Shown here: piece after piece, positions 40,347-49,551 of the stretch
Position numbering within the stretch: the stretch's first letter is position 1
Layout: each line of letters begins with the position of its first letter
DNA from: Vibrio ostreae
Lineage (GTDB): Bacteria > Pseudomonadota > Gammaproteobacteria > Enterobacterales > Vibrionaceae
Direction of reading: 5' to 3'
Assembly (NCBI RefSeq): GCF_019226825.1
Contig: NZ_CP076643.1
Coordinates: forward strand, 310,001-374,000
Length of the DNA: 64,000 nt
Notes under the pieces: generated by a model
Database searches by the model: none
Told to the model about the DNA's origin: nothing
What the model saw: the letters and a program-made list of their open reading frames with translations, nothing else
Translations under genes and position numbers: made by a program

Positions 40347-40381
40347 AGTGTGTCCCTGTTAGCGGTTGCTGTTATCGGTGA

Positions 40382-40591
40382 ATGAGCTCGAGTGTACCAA
40401 CTCACCGTCTGGGCGACTACTTGAGAATCGCGTCTACTGAGACAGGATTTGCGCCACCGTCAAAATGTAACAGGTATTTTCTAACGCAAGGGAGCGGAGA
40501 GAGTGAATATATCCGGGTCGCAACCAGTTTGTTGACCCCTGAACGGGTGCAGCGACTGGCCGATGCTATCTCACTGTGTTTTGAAATCTAG
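40382..40591 (+). CDS. Small hypothetical protein
   Basis: A 69-residue frame from an ATG at 40382 between the Lrp gene and Cry-DASH gene. The composition is protein-like (RVATSLLTPERVQRLADAIS) but there is no good ribosome binding site and I recognise no family. It might be a chance frame. Confidence 0.3.
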   Translation: MSSSVPTHRLGDYLRIASTETGFAPPSKCNRYFLTQGSGESEYIRVATSLLTPERVQRLADAISLCFEI

Positions 40592-40689
40592 CCCGGGTAA
40601 GGAAAAATCGCCAAGCTTATGTGATCTCAATAAGTTAACGGCCGTAAAACAGGGCATTGCTGGCGGATGTAAGGGATAAGGAGCGCACA

Positions 40690-42030
40690 GTGAAACGCAC
40701 TCTGGGGCTGTACTGGTTTACTAATGATCTAAGGTTGCTGGATAACGGGCTGCTGCATAAAGCCGCTGCGCAAGTGGACGAGCTGGTGTGTGTCTATTGC
40801 TATCCGCAGGTCACGCCTTTTATGCGTCATTATAGTCAGGAAGCAGGGCTCAATCCGCTGCGGCGTCAGTTTCTCGATCAGTCGCTCAAGTGTCTCAATC
40901 AATCGCTGGGCGACTTACAACAATGTCTGCATGTGCTGGATGCGCCCGCTCTGTCTGCGCTTGTTTCTCTGGTTGAAAATCTGGGTGTAACGCATCTTTT
41001 CGTGAGTGAGGTGTCAGGCAGTGATGAACAGCAGGCTGTCGCGCGACTCAAACAGCAGTGCCCGCAGTTAACGGTCGAGCAGTATGCGATAAATCATCTT
41101 TATCAGCCACAGCAACTGCCCTTTGATTTGGCTGATTTGCCCGCCACTTTTACCCGTTTTCGCAACCAGGTGGAATCTCTGGCAGTGGATTTACCACTCG
41201 ACAGCCCGTTATCTCTGCCGCCTATGCCGGATGGGCTGCAAATCTCTGGCTGCAGCGGACAGCGGTTGGCAGAGCCTGAAATCATGACGCCCTTTAGCGG
41301 CGGAGAGCAGGCCGGACTGGCGCACTGTCAGCGTTATTTTGACTCCCGGCGGCCAGGTGACTACAAGCAAACCCGCAATGGGCTGGACGGAATGGACTAT
41401 TCCACCAAATTTTCGCCCTGGCTGGCACTGGGCTGTGTTTCACCGCGTACTATCAACGCGATGCTCAGGCGCTACGAAGTTCTCTATGGTGCCAATGAGT
41501 CAACTTACTGGATTTATTTCGAGCTGCTGTGGCGAGATTATTTCTATTTTTACGCTCTGCGTTATGTCGAGCGCCTGTTTAAGTTTGGCGGAATTGAGGA
41601 TAAAGCCCCGCTCACCAGCTACTATGCGCAGCGTTTTCAGGCCTGGAAGCAGGGCACGACGCCGTTTGCTATCGTCAATGCCTGTATGCATCAGTTGCGT
41701 GAAACTGGCTATATGTCTAACCGTGGTCGGCAACTGGTGGCCAGTTGCCTGATCCATGAGCTTCAGATCGACTGGCGTTACGGCGCTGCCTATTTTGAAA
41801 CCCAGTTGCTGGACTATGATGTCGCCTCGAACTGGGGCAACTGGCAGTATCTGGCAGGTGTCGGCGCTGATCCGCGCGGCTCACGCCAGTTTAATCTGGA
41901 TAAACAAACTGAGATGTACGATCCGCAGGGGCATTTTATCCGCCGCTGGCATGGCGATTCCACACAGGCGGAGCTGGACTCCGTCGATATGGTGGACTGG
42001 CCGGTTGGGCCACTAAAGAGAGACACCTAA
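40690..42030 (+). CDS. Cryptochrome DASH
   Basis: A 446-residue photolyase/cryptochrome. The N-terminal Rossmann domain starts [15 protein letters not shown]; the C-terminal FAD domain has [51 protein letters not shown] and the DASH-typical [17 protein letters not shown] proteins repair pyrimidine dimers in single-stranded DNA or sense blue light. The start chosen is a GTG at 40690 behind AAGGAG; a TTG at 40657 would add eleven residues. It ends directly before the next gene's ATG. Confidence 0.93.
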   Translation: MKRTLGLYWFTNDLRLLDNGLLHKAAAQVDELVCVYCYPQVTPFMRHYSQEAGLNPLRRQFLDQSLKCLNQSLGDLQQCLHVLDAPALSALVSLVENLGVTHLFVSEVSGSDEQQAVARLKQQCPQLTVEQYAINHLYQPQQLPFDLADLPATFTRFRNQVESLAVDLPLDSPLSLPPMPDGLQISGCSGQRLAEPEIMTPFSGGEQAGLAHCQRYFDSRRPGDYKQTRNGLDGMDYSTKFSPWLALGCVSPRTINAMLRRYEVLYGANESTYWIYFELLWRDYFYFYALRYVERLFKFGGIEDKAPLTSYYAQRFQAWKQGTTPFAIVNACMHQLRETGYMSNRGRQLVASCLIHELQIDWRYGAAYFETQLLDYDVASNWGNWQYLAGVGADPRGSRQFNLDKQTEMYDPQGHFIRRWHGDSTQAELDSVDMVDWPVGPLKRDT

Positions 42031-43575
42031 ATGCAGTTTGATACGTTACGTCTGATTCTGGGCGACCAACTCAACAGCGAGCATTCCTGGTTTGAACAGG
42101 TCGATGAGCGGGTGATCTATCTGATTGCCGAGCTCAGACAAGAGAATACCTACGTTAAACATCATATTCAGAAGAGCTGCGCGTTTTTTGCGGCTATGAG
42201 CCAGTTTGCCCGTCAAAAGCAGAGCGAAGGTCATCAGGTATTGCACCTGACCCTGGATGACAGCACGCAGTTTGCCGATTTAGCCGCGTTGATTCAGCAC
42301 TATGTACGAGAAGTGGGGGCGACAAAATTTGAATACCAGCGCCCGGATGAATACCGCTTGTTAGCGCAATTGGCCAATCTCAAGCTTGACGGAGCCGTGA
42401 TAGGCTGTGTCGATACCGAGCATTTCCTGCTGCCGTTTGATGAAATAGAGCAACAGTTTCCGCCCGGTAAACACATTCTGATGGAGCATTTTTACCGCCG
42501 GATGCGTAAACGGTTCAATATCCTGATGCAGGAAGGGAAACCAGAAGGCGGCAAATGGAATTATGACGCCAGCAATCGTAACAAACTGAAAGCGAAGGAC
42601 ATCCAACAACTGCCACAACCTTTATTGTTCGGGCTGGATGTTAGTGATATTCGCGAACGACTTAAACGTCACAATATTCCGACGATAGGACGTCTGGATG
42701 GCAAACTTATCTGGCCGGTCAATCGGGCGCAGAGTTTGTCGCTGCTGGCGCATTTCTGCCAGGTGTGCCTGCCGCGTTTTGGTCAGTTTCAGGATGCGAT
42801 GACGGCGCAGCATGAGTCCAAATGGAGTTTGTACCACAGCCGCTTATCGTTCGCGCTGAACACCAAGCTGCTGCATCCGCGCGAGGTGATCGATGCGGCG
42901 CTGGTGATGTTTCGCGCCAGTCGTGGCGTCGATATTGCTCAGGTCGAAGGCTTTATCCGTCAGATCCTCGGCTGGCGCGAATACATCCGCGGCGTCTACT
43001 GGGCCAATATGCCGGCCTATCCGGATAAAAATGAACTGGGGGCCAAGCGGCGGCTGCCGCACTATTTCTGGAGTGGTGACACCAAAATGGTCTGCATGCA
43101 GCAGGCGATAGGACAGTCACTCGATTATGCTTACGCTCATCATATTCAGCGTTTAATGGTGACCGGCAATTTCTGTCTGCTGACCGGAATCGACCCGAAT
43201 CAGGTCGACGAATGGTACTTAGGCATTTATGTCGATGCGATTGAGTGGGTGGAGATGCCGAACACGCGTGGGATGGCGCTGTTTGCCGATGGCGGGATTG
43301 TCGGAACTAAGCCCTATGCGGCCAGCGGATCTTATATCAATAAAATGAGCGACTACTGTAAAAGCTGTCATTATGATCATAAAGCGCGCAGCGGAGCGCG
43401 CTCTTGCCCGTTCAACAGTTTGTACTGGCGCTTTATGGATAAGCACGCTAAGCGCCTCGCCACGAACCCGAGAACCGGGATGATTTTCCGCTCCTGGGAC
43501 AACATGGATCCGCAGCAGCGCACCACGATTCTTGACACGGCTGCGTCTCATCTGGCCAACCTGGAGCAGTTGTAA
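42031..43575 (+). CDS. Iron-sulfur bacterial cryptochrome/photolyase (FeS-BCP, probable (6-4) photolyase)
   Basis: A 514-residue protein of the PhrB/CryB class. It starts with LRLILGDQLNSEHSW, has FRASRGVDIAQVEGFIRQIL and GWREYIRGVYW of the FAD domain, and the [4Fe-4S] site: C355, C443, C446 and C459 with the spacing known for PhrB. Members repair (6-4) photoproducts or act as light sensors. It follows Cry-DASH without a gap and overlaps the SDR by one base, so three proteins are made from one message. Confidence 0.92.
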   Translation: MQFDTLRLILGDQLNSEHSWFEQVDERVIYLIAELRQENTYVKHHIQKSCAFFAAMSQFARQKQSEGHQVLHLTLDDSTQFADLAALIQHYVREVGATKFEYQRPDEYRLLAQLANLKLDGAVIGCVDTEHFLLPFDEIEQQFPPGKHILMEHFYRRMRKRFNILMQEGKPEGGKWNYDASNRNKLKAKDIQQLPQPLLFGLDVSDIRERLKRHNIPTIGRLDGKLIWPVNRAQSLSLLAHFCQVCLPRFGQFQDAMTAQHESKWSLYHSRLSFALNTKLLHPREVIDAALVMFRASRGVDIAQVEGFIRQILGWREYIRGVYWANMPAYPDKNELGAKRRLPHYFWSGDTKMVCMQQAIGQSLDYAYAHHIQRLMVTGNFCLLTGIDPNQVDEWYLGIYVDAIEWVEMPNTRGMALFADGGIVGTKPYAASGSYINKMSDYCKSCHYDHKARSGARSCPFNSLYWRFMDKHAKRLATNPRTGMIFRSWDNMDPQQRTTILDTAASHLANLEQL

Positions 43576-44282
43576 TGCATATTGTGATTATCGGCGGTAA
43601 CGGCGGGATTGGTTTTGCCATGCTGCAGCATACACTTGAGCGTTTTCCTGAGGCGCAAATTACCGCTACCTTTCGTCGCCGCCGGCCACAATGGCCACAT
43701 CCGCGTGTCAATTGGCAGTCGCTCGATGCCAGTAACGAAGATGAGGTACGCAGATTAAGTGATACCACGGACTCAGTCGACTGGCTGATTAACTGCATCG
43801 GCCTATTGCACAGTGCTCAGCAGGGGCCGGAGAAGAATATCAATGCGCTGAACGCTGAGTTTTTTCAGCACAATATGATGGTGAATACGTTACCCATGCT
43901 GCTGCTGGCCAAGTATTTTACCCCGCTGCTAAAACGCAGTACGGCGCCCAAATTTGCCGCGCTGTCGGCCAGGGTCGGCAGTATCAGCGATAATCGCCTC
44001 GGCGGTTGGTACAGCTATCGCGCCTCAAAAGCGGCGCTGAATATGGTAGTGAAAACCTTGTCGATAGAATGGCAGCGTACCCTGAAACATGGCACGCTGC
44101 TGGTGCTGCATCCCGGCACCACCGACACTGCGCTCTCTGCGCCGTTTCAGGCTAACGTACCGCCCGGCAAACTGTTTACTCCGGCGTATGTCGCACAGCA
44201 ACTGACTGATATCATTACGAACGCCACGCCTGAGCAAAGCGGTTCGTTCCTGGCTTATGACGGCCAGACCATCCCCTGGTGA
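43575..44282 (+). CDS. SDR-family oxidoreductase of the photolyase operon
   Basis: A 235-residue classical-type short-chain dehydrogenase: IIGGNGGIGFAM nucleotide loop, LINCIGLL (NNAG variant) and catalytic YRASKAALNM. It is related to C-factor/CsgA-like SDRs. It overlaps the Fe-S photolyase gene (TAATG). SDR genes accompany photolyases in many marine bacteria; the substrate is unknown. Confidence 0.85.
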   Translation: MHIVIIGGNGGIGFAMLQHTLERFPEAQITATFRRRRPQWPHPRVNWQSLDASNEDEVRRLSDTTDSVDWLINCIGLLHSAQQGPEKNINALNAEFFQHNMMVNTLPMLLLAKYFTPLLKRSTAPKFAALSARVGSISDNRLGGWYSYRASKAALNMVVKTLSIEWQRTLKHGTLLVLHPGTTDTALSAPFQANVPPGKLFTPAYVAQQLTDIITNATPEQSGSFLAYDGQTIPW

Positions 44283-44294
44283 GAATTTATAACG

Positions 44295-44340
44295 GGACAC
44301 ACACCGTAACTATGAATGAAATATAACAAGGACACACATG
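44295..44340. repeat. Pair of GGACACAC motifs, 35 bp apart
   Basis: GGGACACACACCG and AGGACACACATGG start 35 bp apart just after the photolyase operon. The same pair with the same spacing recurs at 61841-61890. Confidence 0.5.
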
Positions 44341-44361
44341 GGTTAGTGACAGGCAGAAACG

Positions 44362-44391
44362 AAAAAAGCCGCTGATAAATCAGCGGCTTTT
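44362..44391 (-). terminator. Terminator of tRNA-Ser
   Basis: Stem GCCGCTGAT / ATCAGCGGC; on the minus strand a run of six T follows, just after the tRNA. It can also serve the plus-strand SDR gene (TTTT). Confidence 0.85.
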
Positions 44392-44397
44392 CGAATG

Positions 44398-44488
44398 TGG
44401 CGGAGAGATAGGGATTTGAACCCTAGGTACGCTATTAACGTACGCCGGTTTTCAAGACCGGTGCTTTCAACCACTCAGCCATCTCTCC
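44398..44488 (-). tRNA. tRNA-Ser(TGA)
   Basis: A class II tRNA with acceptor arms GGAGAGA / TCTCTCC, a D arm TGGCTGAGTGG, anticodon loop CTTGAAA with anticodon TGA, a long variable arm (CGTACG stem) and T loop GGTTCAAATCC. CCA is encoded. Confidence 0.95.
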
Positions 44489-44625
44489 GTTGTTGAGGCG
44501 CATATTAGCGACCCGATAAAATCTTGTAAAGTACCAATTGAATCGTTTGCTGAAATTATGCGCACTTGAGCCGAAAAACTTGTTCTACCTGGCGTTTTTC
44601 TCATTCTCTGGCACGAAAAAGAAGC

Positions 44626-44666
44626 GCGTTTACAGAGCGTTTACAGTGCGTTTACAGCGTTTACAG
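44626..44666. repeat. Four GCGTTTACAG direct repeats
   Basis: The unit starts at 44626, 44637, 44648 and 44657 (periods 11, 11 and 9) and leads directly into GGACACCC at 44667. Confidence 0.8.
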
Positions 44667-44694
44667 GGACACCCATCATTACATTGACGATTTT

Positions 44695-44736
44695 TGTTCC
44701 TTTGTCAGAACACCCTGTTCCTTTGTCAGGACACCC
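44695..44736. repeat. Two tandem 21-bp repeats ending in ACACCC
   Basis: Two adjacent 21-bp copies beginning TGTTCCTTTGTCAG and ending ACACCC differ at one base (A or G before ACACCC). Confidence 0.8.
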
Positions 44737-45138
44737 AGGTTATTGTATTTTTCTCTACAGCCCGTTTTGTTCACAGGGCACTCACCGTAGTAAAATAATT
44801 ATTAAGATGCTGCTCTCATATATCCATTGTGTTACTTATAATATTAACTTTTATTGTTCGTTATCCTGTGTAAAGCTTTATTTATCTTCTATGTTATTCC
44901 TATCTAACTAATACCTTTTGGCATGCTTATTTAAATTTATTGACTTTTTTCGAATTAAGTCCTGACTTAAAAGTAACCTGGTAATAACAATTTCCAGTCT
45001 GATTCAGCTAAATTATTAAAGCGTTATCTTGATTGAATAAACTTTTTAATCATTAATCAGAACCATACTGGTGTGAACAACGAAATTTAGTCACAGACCA
45101 CGCCAATAATATTTTGACAAAATCACTAGGAGTAAAAG

Positions 45139-45705
45139 ATGAATAAATACCTTCCAATTCTAGCGAGTGCCATGGCATTAACTGCATTCAGCGCGGCGTC
45201 ACAAGCTGCGGTAATGGATGATGAAAGTGGCTTTTATGTAGGTGGTAACTACGGTTATGTAAAAGTAGACGGGCAAGATGATTTTGATGATGACAATGAT
45301 GTCATGCAGGCGTTGGCAGGTTATAAACTTAACCGTTATGTAGCGGTTGAGGGAAGCTACATCGATTTTGGCAAATATGGTGGTGGTATTGCCAAAGCTG
45401 AAACAGATGGTTACACAGCAGCTCTAAAACTCACTGCGCCAATTGCAGAACGTGTGGAGTTGTATGCGAAAGGCGGTCAGTTGTGGTACACCACGGATTA
45501 CGATATTGCCGGAGTGCATGGTGATGAAGATGATGAAGCGTTATTCGCTGGTGCAGGTGTCGGTTTTAAAGTGACCAATAATTTCCTCGTCAATGCTGAA
45601 TATACCTGGTATGACGTTGATCTTGACGCGAATGATGCTCTAAATGGTGCTGATACCAACACTGACTTTAATCAGGTTTCTGTTGGTGCAGAATATCGTT
45701 TCTAA
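45139..45705 (+). CDS. Outer membrane beta-barrel protein (OmpA-like transmembrane / porin family)
   Basis: A 188-residue protein: signal peptide ending AASQA, then about eight beta-strands of alternating residues, for instance GFYVGGNYGYVKVDG and NAEYTWYDVDL, closing with the C-terminal aromatic signature EYRF. It has only the barrel and no peptidoglycan-binding domain. Very acidic loops (DDFDDDNDV) suit a marine host. AGGAG precedes the ATG. It lies in the repeat-rich region beside the transposase. Confidence 0.85.
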   Translation: MNKYLPILASAMALTAFSAASQAAVMDDESGFYVGGNYGYVKVDGQDDFDDDNDVMQALAGYKLNRYVAVEGSYIDFGKYGGGIAKAETDGYTAALKLTAPIAERVELYAKGGQLWYTTDYDIAGVHGDEDDEALFAGAGVGFKVTNNFLVNAEYTWYDVDLDANDALNGADTNTDFNQVSVGAEYRF

Positions 45706-45837
45706 GTCAGGTAAATAATTTTCAGGGCGCTGGTGTTATTTTTAAATTTAATATCGGCGCCCTCTAGCTGTTCAATATTAGATGGTTCGGAGCCATAAGC
45801 CAATGACTGCTTCATGTTCTGGATTATTCTTTCTGAG

Positions 45838-46809
45838 TTAAGAGATAACAATCCCTGTTATACGCTGGCGATTTAACTGTACTTTCGCTGTATGTAGATT
45901 ATCTCTGGTGCCAATCCAAAGTCTCGAACGAATTTCCAGCACTGTGCAGAGCGCAATACACTCCTTCGGTGGTAAAGAGAGCCGGGTCAGTATCGGTGGT
46001 GTATTGTGCGCTATATGACCTGATTTCCCCTCTCGTATTTGCCTCCCCAGCCAGTCCAGTAACTTCAGGTAGTCAGTCAGGCGAAATGGAATGACTGCTC
46101 TGCCACTATTACTACTGTTGCTATTGTTGTCATCGATGAAATCGAGCAGGGGCTGATGAGATAACAAGTCTTGTTTTAAGTTTTCCAGCCGGATTTTGAT
46201 GGATGTATAGTCTGATTGTTCCGGTGTTGGTGCCGCATTTGCCCGTACTGGGTTCAGATCGACATAAGCCATTGCGGCTAACAGGGCTTTTTCGTCCAGC
46301 AGCGCCTGAGATTTAAATCTTCCCTCCCAAAACCGTCCGGTACAGTGGTCTTCTCTATTGGCATGAGTTGCTATGTGCTGATTGAGTTCACGCATAAACC
46401 AGCTGAGTGAATAGAGACGGGTACGCCAGATTTCAATGATCTCATAACAAGTTTCTTCCGCTTTTGTCGTCACTTGACCGTGCTGAAAGCGTTGAATAAT
46501 CGCCGGAAGATGATGAGCGATGGACCAACGCTCAATCACTTGCTGCTCAGACAAAGCGAGAGCGCTTTGTTTGTCGATGTAAACGACGAGATGGTAATGA
46601 TTGCTCATAACGGCGTAAGCACATATCTGAATGCAGTAGATGGTTGCCAGGCTCAATAGACGCTGCTCTACCCATTCGCGACGATGTGAATAGGATACGC
46701 CGGTAAGCGGGTCTTCACCACACAGAAATGAGCGCCGCACACAGCGCGAAACGCAGTGGTAGTAAGGTGTTATGTCAGGGCATATCAACTGAGAGCGTGC
46801 TGTCGTCAT
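45838..46809 (-). CDS. REP-associated tyrosine transposase (RAYT, Y1 HUH type)
   Basis: A 323-residue protein. The HUH motif is MSNHYHLVV (H71, H73) and the catalytic Tyr is probably Y182 in AYVDLNPVRA. These are features of IS200-like single-strand transposases that were domesticated as RAYTs. The C-terminal ~100 residues (from about 220) extend past the core. There are no IS ends visible, and short repeats flank the gene on both sides, in keeping with a RAYT that spreads REP-like sequences. The frame is intact. Confidence 0.88.
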   Translation of the reverse strand: MTTARSQLICPDITPYYHCVSRCVRRSFLCGEDPLTGVSYSHRREWVEQRLLSLATIYCIQICAYAVMSNHYHLVVYIDKQSALALSEQQVIERWSIAHHLPAIIQRFQHGQVTTKAEETCYEIIEIWRTRLYSLSWFMRELNQHIATHANREDHCTGRFWEGRFKSQALLDEKALLAAMAYVDLNPVRANAAPTPEQSDYTSIKIRLENLKQDLLSHQPLLDFIDDNNSNSSNSGRAVIPFRLTDYLKLLDWLGRQIREGKSGHIAHNTPPILTRLSLPPKECIALCTVLEIRSRLWIGTRDNLHTAKVQLNRQRITGIVIS

Positions 46810-47235
46810 AAATATTACTCATGGTGAAACATGAGATGATTGTGGCTGACATCGTGGCGATAACAACTATGAACAGCAGATTCGCGGGGCGGATCTCGGC
46901 AGGCTGTAACATCCGATGTTGCGTAAGCATGATGGAATACCCCCTAGTACGTATTCAAATCATTGCTAAATAGTGTGAGTGTTGTCCTTTGCTGGGATTT
47001 GGTCGCGCGGATTAAATCACGGCGTATATGGCGTAGGATGGGTGTCCTGCTTAGAGGGTGAAGGAAGGTGTCCTATTATTGGATTTTAGCGCGAGTGTCC
47101 GACTAGAGATTTAGTGTCCGACTTGAGATTTCCGACTAGAGATTGCTGATTAGAGAAGAAGACGAGAAAGGATTTAGGGTGTGTGTCCTGCTAGGACCCC
47201 TGCTAGGAAAGGGGAGTTGGCGGTGGTATAAAACG
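46810..47235. other. Repeat-bearing region upstream of the RAYT gene
   Basis: A 426-nt stretch holding five GTGTCC motifs (47042-47188) and a 19/17-bp GTGTCCGACTAGAGATT-type repeat. No gene-like frame is visible. Confidence 0.6.
47042..47188. repeat. GTGTCC motif cluster
   Basis: GTGTCC at 47042, 47068, 47095, 47114 and 47183. Copies at 47095 and 47114 belong to tandem units GTGTCCGACTAGAGATT and GTGTCCGACTTGAGATT, with a further CCGACTAGAGATT at 47132. The orientation is opposite to the GGACAC motifs left of the transposase. Confidence 0.65.
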
Positions 47236-47261
47236 AAAAAGAGAGCCGAAGCTCTCTTTTT
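47236..47261 (-). terminator. Terminator of tRNA-Pro
   Basis: Stem AAAAAGAGAGC / GCTCTCTTTTT with loop CGAA; T run on the minus strand after the tRNA. Confidence 0.85.
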
Positions 47262-47269
47262 CAGGTGTA

Positions 47270-47346
47270 TGGTCGGACTGAGAGGATTTGAACCTCCGAC
47301 CCCCGACACCCCATGACGGTGCGCTACCAAGCTGCGCTACAGTCCG
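47270..47346 (-). tRNA. tRNA-Pro(GGG)
   Basis: A 77-nt tRNA with acceptor CGGACTG / CAGTCCG, D arm GCGCAGCTTGGTAGCGC, anticodon loop ATGGGGT (anticodon GGG) and T arm GGAGGTTCAAATCCTC. CCA is encoded. Confidence 0.95.
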
Positions 47347-47408
47347 ATGACATTAATCTAATCAGTTTTTACCTTAACGTCAACTGACTATCGTCATAAG
47401 ATTCTGAT

Positions 47409-49217
47409 TTAATTGTCCTTTGAGTAGAAACGCTGCAATTCAGTCAAACCTTGCATCAGAATAGGCAGAGTTGGGTTTTCTTCGCTCAGACGTTGATAGT
47501 TATCATCGAATAACTTGAAGTTACCGAATTTGTCGATAACTGTGGTTTCTTTATCGGTAATCAGCGCTAATTCGCGTGAATCACCGGCCAGAATCCATTT
47601 TCGGTTGCTTTCGTTGAACAGGTTACGACCACTGCTGAAATCATTCGGATTTGAGGAAACGCCCAGTAAATCCTGTAACAGAGTCACACTGACATCCAAG
47701 TGGCTGGATCTATGGGTGAAGTTGGCGGCGATCTTGCCAGGCCAGTGGATCACCATAGGTACCTGCAGTTGGTAACGACTGTAGTTGCTGTTAGCGCCCC
47801 AGCTGTTGGTTTTGGTTTCGTTGAACTCAGTACCATGATTGGAGGTAATGACGACGACGGTGTCATCCAGCAACTGCAGGTTTTGCAATTGGCTGAACAG
47901 CTGGGCCAACTCCTGGTCGGCTACATTGACCGAGTGATGGTAATTGTTACGCAGTTTGTCCGTCGCAGACGCTTTGCTGTCCTGGTTCGGCGCGTAGTTA
48001 CTGAAATTGTCGACTGTCGTCAGTTCCAGATAGCTGAACCATGGCGCGCGGTTCTGTTCGCTGACCCACTGTGCCCAGCGTTGAATAGTTTGCTCATCTG
48101 CCGACTGGTTAGGATCGAACGGAGCCTGCGACAGAGGCAGTCCACGGAAAATGGTTTCCTGGTACAGGTCATCACTGAAGTTATCGCCACTGAATAAGCC
48201 AAACTGGTAATCCTGAGATTCCAGCACGTCAATCAGTACCGGAGAGGTACCCTGCACCTTGATACTGCTGGCATAACTGCTTGGCAGGCCGTAAAACAGA
48301 CCAAAGATGCCGAAGGCGTCATTACTGGAGCTGTAATGATTACTGAAGTTGAGGTTGTTCTGAGCGAACTGATACATGTTTGGCATCAGGTCTTTGCTCA
48401 GGGCATCAGCGCGCAGGTTGTCGACGCTGACCACTAAAATGTTGAGATTATTCGCCCGACGGCCAAAGCGGATTTTTTCCAGCGGGTAACTGACTAAATC
48501 GACATTGGTACGATTTTTCTCTTCCAGGCGCTTGAGGTACTCTTCCCGATCCAGCAGGCCGTGTTTTTCCATAAAGGATTTCGCCGTCATCGGGTAAGAA
48601 AGCGGGAAGTTAGATTTCTGGCTGGTAACCGGTGTGTACAGGTACGCATCCGACCATACGTAAATCAGATGGCTGGCGATGAAACTGACGAAGAACACTG
48701 CAGCCAGAGGCCGACCGATACGCTTATGCGACAGTTTACGCTGTTTGCGCCACACCCATTCGGAGAGTCCGAGCTGCAGCAGGAAGATCAGTGGCAAAAC
48801 CACGAACAGATGCTGCAGATCTGCACTGACACTACTGTCGTCAGCGAACAGCAGTTCCCACACCACAGGGGTAAGGTGCAAATTGATGGTCTGATAGGTC
48901 TGAGTATCAATCAGCAGGACCGTCAGTCCAAAGGTGGCAAAGCAGACGGCGACAAACCGGAACAAGGTCCGCGACGGAATCAAAAACGTCAGCGGAAACA
49001 GGATCAACAGGTAGAGGGCGAAAACCAGAAAGCCAAAGTGACCGACCCAGGAAAAAGTCAGATAAAACTGACCCAGGAAGGTGTCTGGCCAAGGAGACTG
49101 GGCAATGTAGCGTGTCCCAATCAGCATCGCTGCGATGATATTGAAGAACGCAAACCAGTGTCCCCAACCAACCAGACGTGATACTCGTTCGCCGTATGTG
49201 TTTCCGCTATCTACCAT
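47409..49217 (-). CDS. yejM: Inner membrane alkaline-phosphatase-fold protein YejM (PbgA/LapC)
   Basis: A 602-residue protein: five membrane helices in the first ~200 residues (DUF3413), a basic linker and a periplasmic sulfatase/phosphatase-like domain (from about 255, LNILVVSVDNLRADALS). The catalytic Thr/Ser region is present as SSSNDAFGIFGLFYGLPSS. YejM controls lipopolysaccharide synthesis by binding LapB and sensing lipid A; it is thought to be non-enzymatic. The gene order yejM-yejL, divergent from yejK, is the usual one. Confidence 0.93.
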   Translation of the reverse strand: MVDSGNTYGERVSRLVGWGHWFAFFNIIAAMLIGTRYIAQSPWPDTFLGQFYLTFSWVGHFGFLVFALYLLILFPLTFLIPSRTLFRFVAVCFATFGLTVLLIDTQTYQTINLHLTPVVWELLFADDSSVSADLQHLFVVLPLIFLLQLGLSEWVWRKQRKLSHKRIGRPLAAVFFVSFIASHLIYVWSDAYLYTPVTSQKSNFPLSYPMTAKSFMEKHGLLDREEYLKRLEEKNRTNVDLVSYPLEKIRFGRRANNLNILVVSVDNLRADALSKDLMPNMYQFAQNNLNFSNHYSSSNDAFGIFGLFYGLPSSYASSIKVQGTSPVLIDVLESQDYQFGLFSGDNFSDDLYQETIFRGLPLSQAPFDPNQSADEQTIQRWAQWVSEQNRAPWFSYLELTTVDNFSNYAPNQDSKASATDKLRNNYHHSVNVADQELAQLFSQLQNLQLLDDTVVVITSNHGTEFNETKTNSWGANSNYSRYQLQVPMVIHWPGKIAANFTHRSSHLDVSVTLLQDLLGVSSNPNDFSSGRNLFNESNRKWILAGDSRELALITDKETTVIDKFGNFKLFDDNYQRLSEENPTLPILMQGLTELQRFYSKDN

Positions 49218-49251
49218 GAATTTTTCTATTTATCCGGTGTTAAGTATGAAA

Positions 49252-49467
49252 TTAATCTTTCAGCGAAGACATTAAAGCTTGCGCAAACTTTTCTGCAATC
49301 GCTTTTCTCTGTGCCTTAGCTACGTTCTGATTGATGACATTGGTGGCCACGTTTCCTGCAATCATCAGGGTAAGCTCTGGTGATGCATCATGTTTATCAA
49401 GAACGGCAGCGATTTCAGTCAGGATAGTTTCAACTTTTTCGTCACTGTATTTAGATGTAATAGGCAT
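49252..49467 (-). CDS. yejL: DUF1414 protein YejL
   Basis: A 71-residue helical protein, [18 protein letters not shown] onwards, of the YejL family. It has no known function. It lies 34 nt before yejM on the same strand and divergent from yejK. Confidence 0.92.
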   Translation of the reverse strand: MPITSKYSDEKVETILTEIAAVLDKHDASPELTLMIAGNVATNVINQNVAKAQRKAIAEKFAQALMSSLKD

Positions 49468-49551
49468 AAAGACTCTAATGATGATAGTAAAAGCGGCTTA
49501 TGATAACCTACTATGCCTTACAACTGAAACCAGTACGACGATTATTTCACT

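Larger units (their letters stand above)
44489..45138. other. AT-rich intergenic region with direct repeats
   Basis: A 650-nt gap before the outer membrane protein gene. Its first part holds the GCGTTTACAG and TGTTCCTTTGTCAG repeats listed separately; from 44780 it is AT-rich and without a persuasive coding frame, and probably holds the promoter of the downstream gene. Confidence 0.6.

Noticed and set aside
44626..44736. CRISPR array
   Set aside because: Repeat units are 10-21 bp and directly adjacent or irregular, with no spacers of constant length and no cas genes in the window.
44566..44911. Short plus-strand frames over the direct repeats
   Set aside because: They are made mostly of repeat units and have no start signals.
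45724..45763. Terminator after the outer membrane protein gene
   Set aside because: AGGGCGC / GCGCCCT pair perfectly, but a 26-base loop and lack of a T run make it weak.
47136..47330. Minus-strand open frame of 64 codons
   Set aside because: It overlaps tRNA-Pro and its terminator; it is the reading-through artefact typical of tRNA genes.
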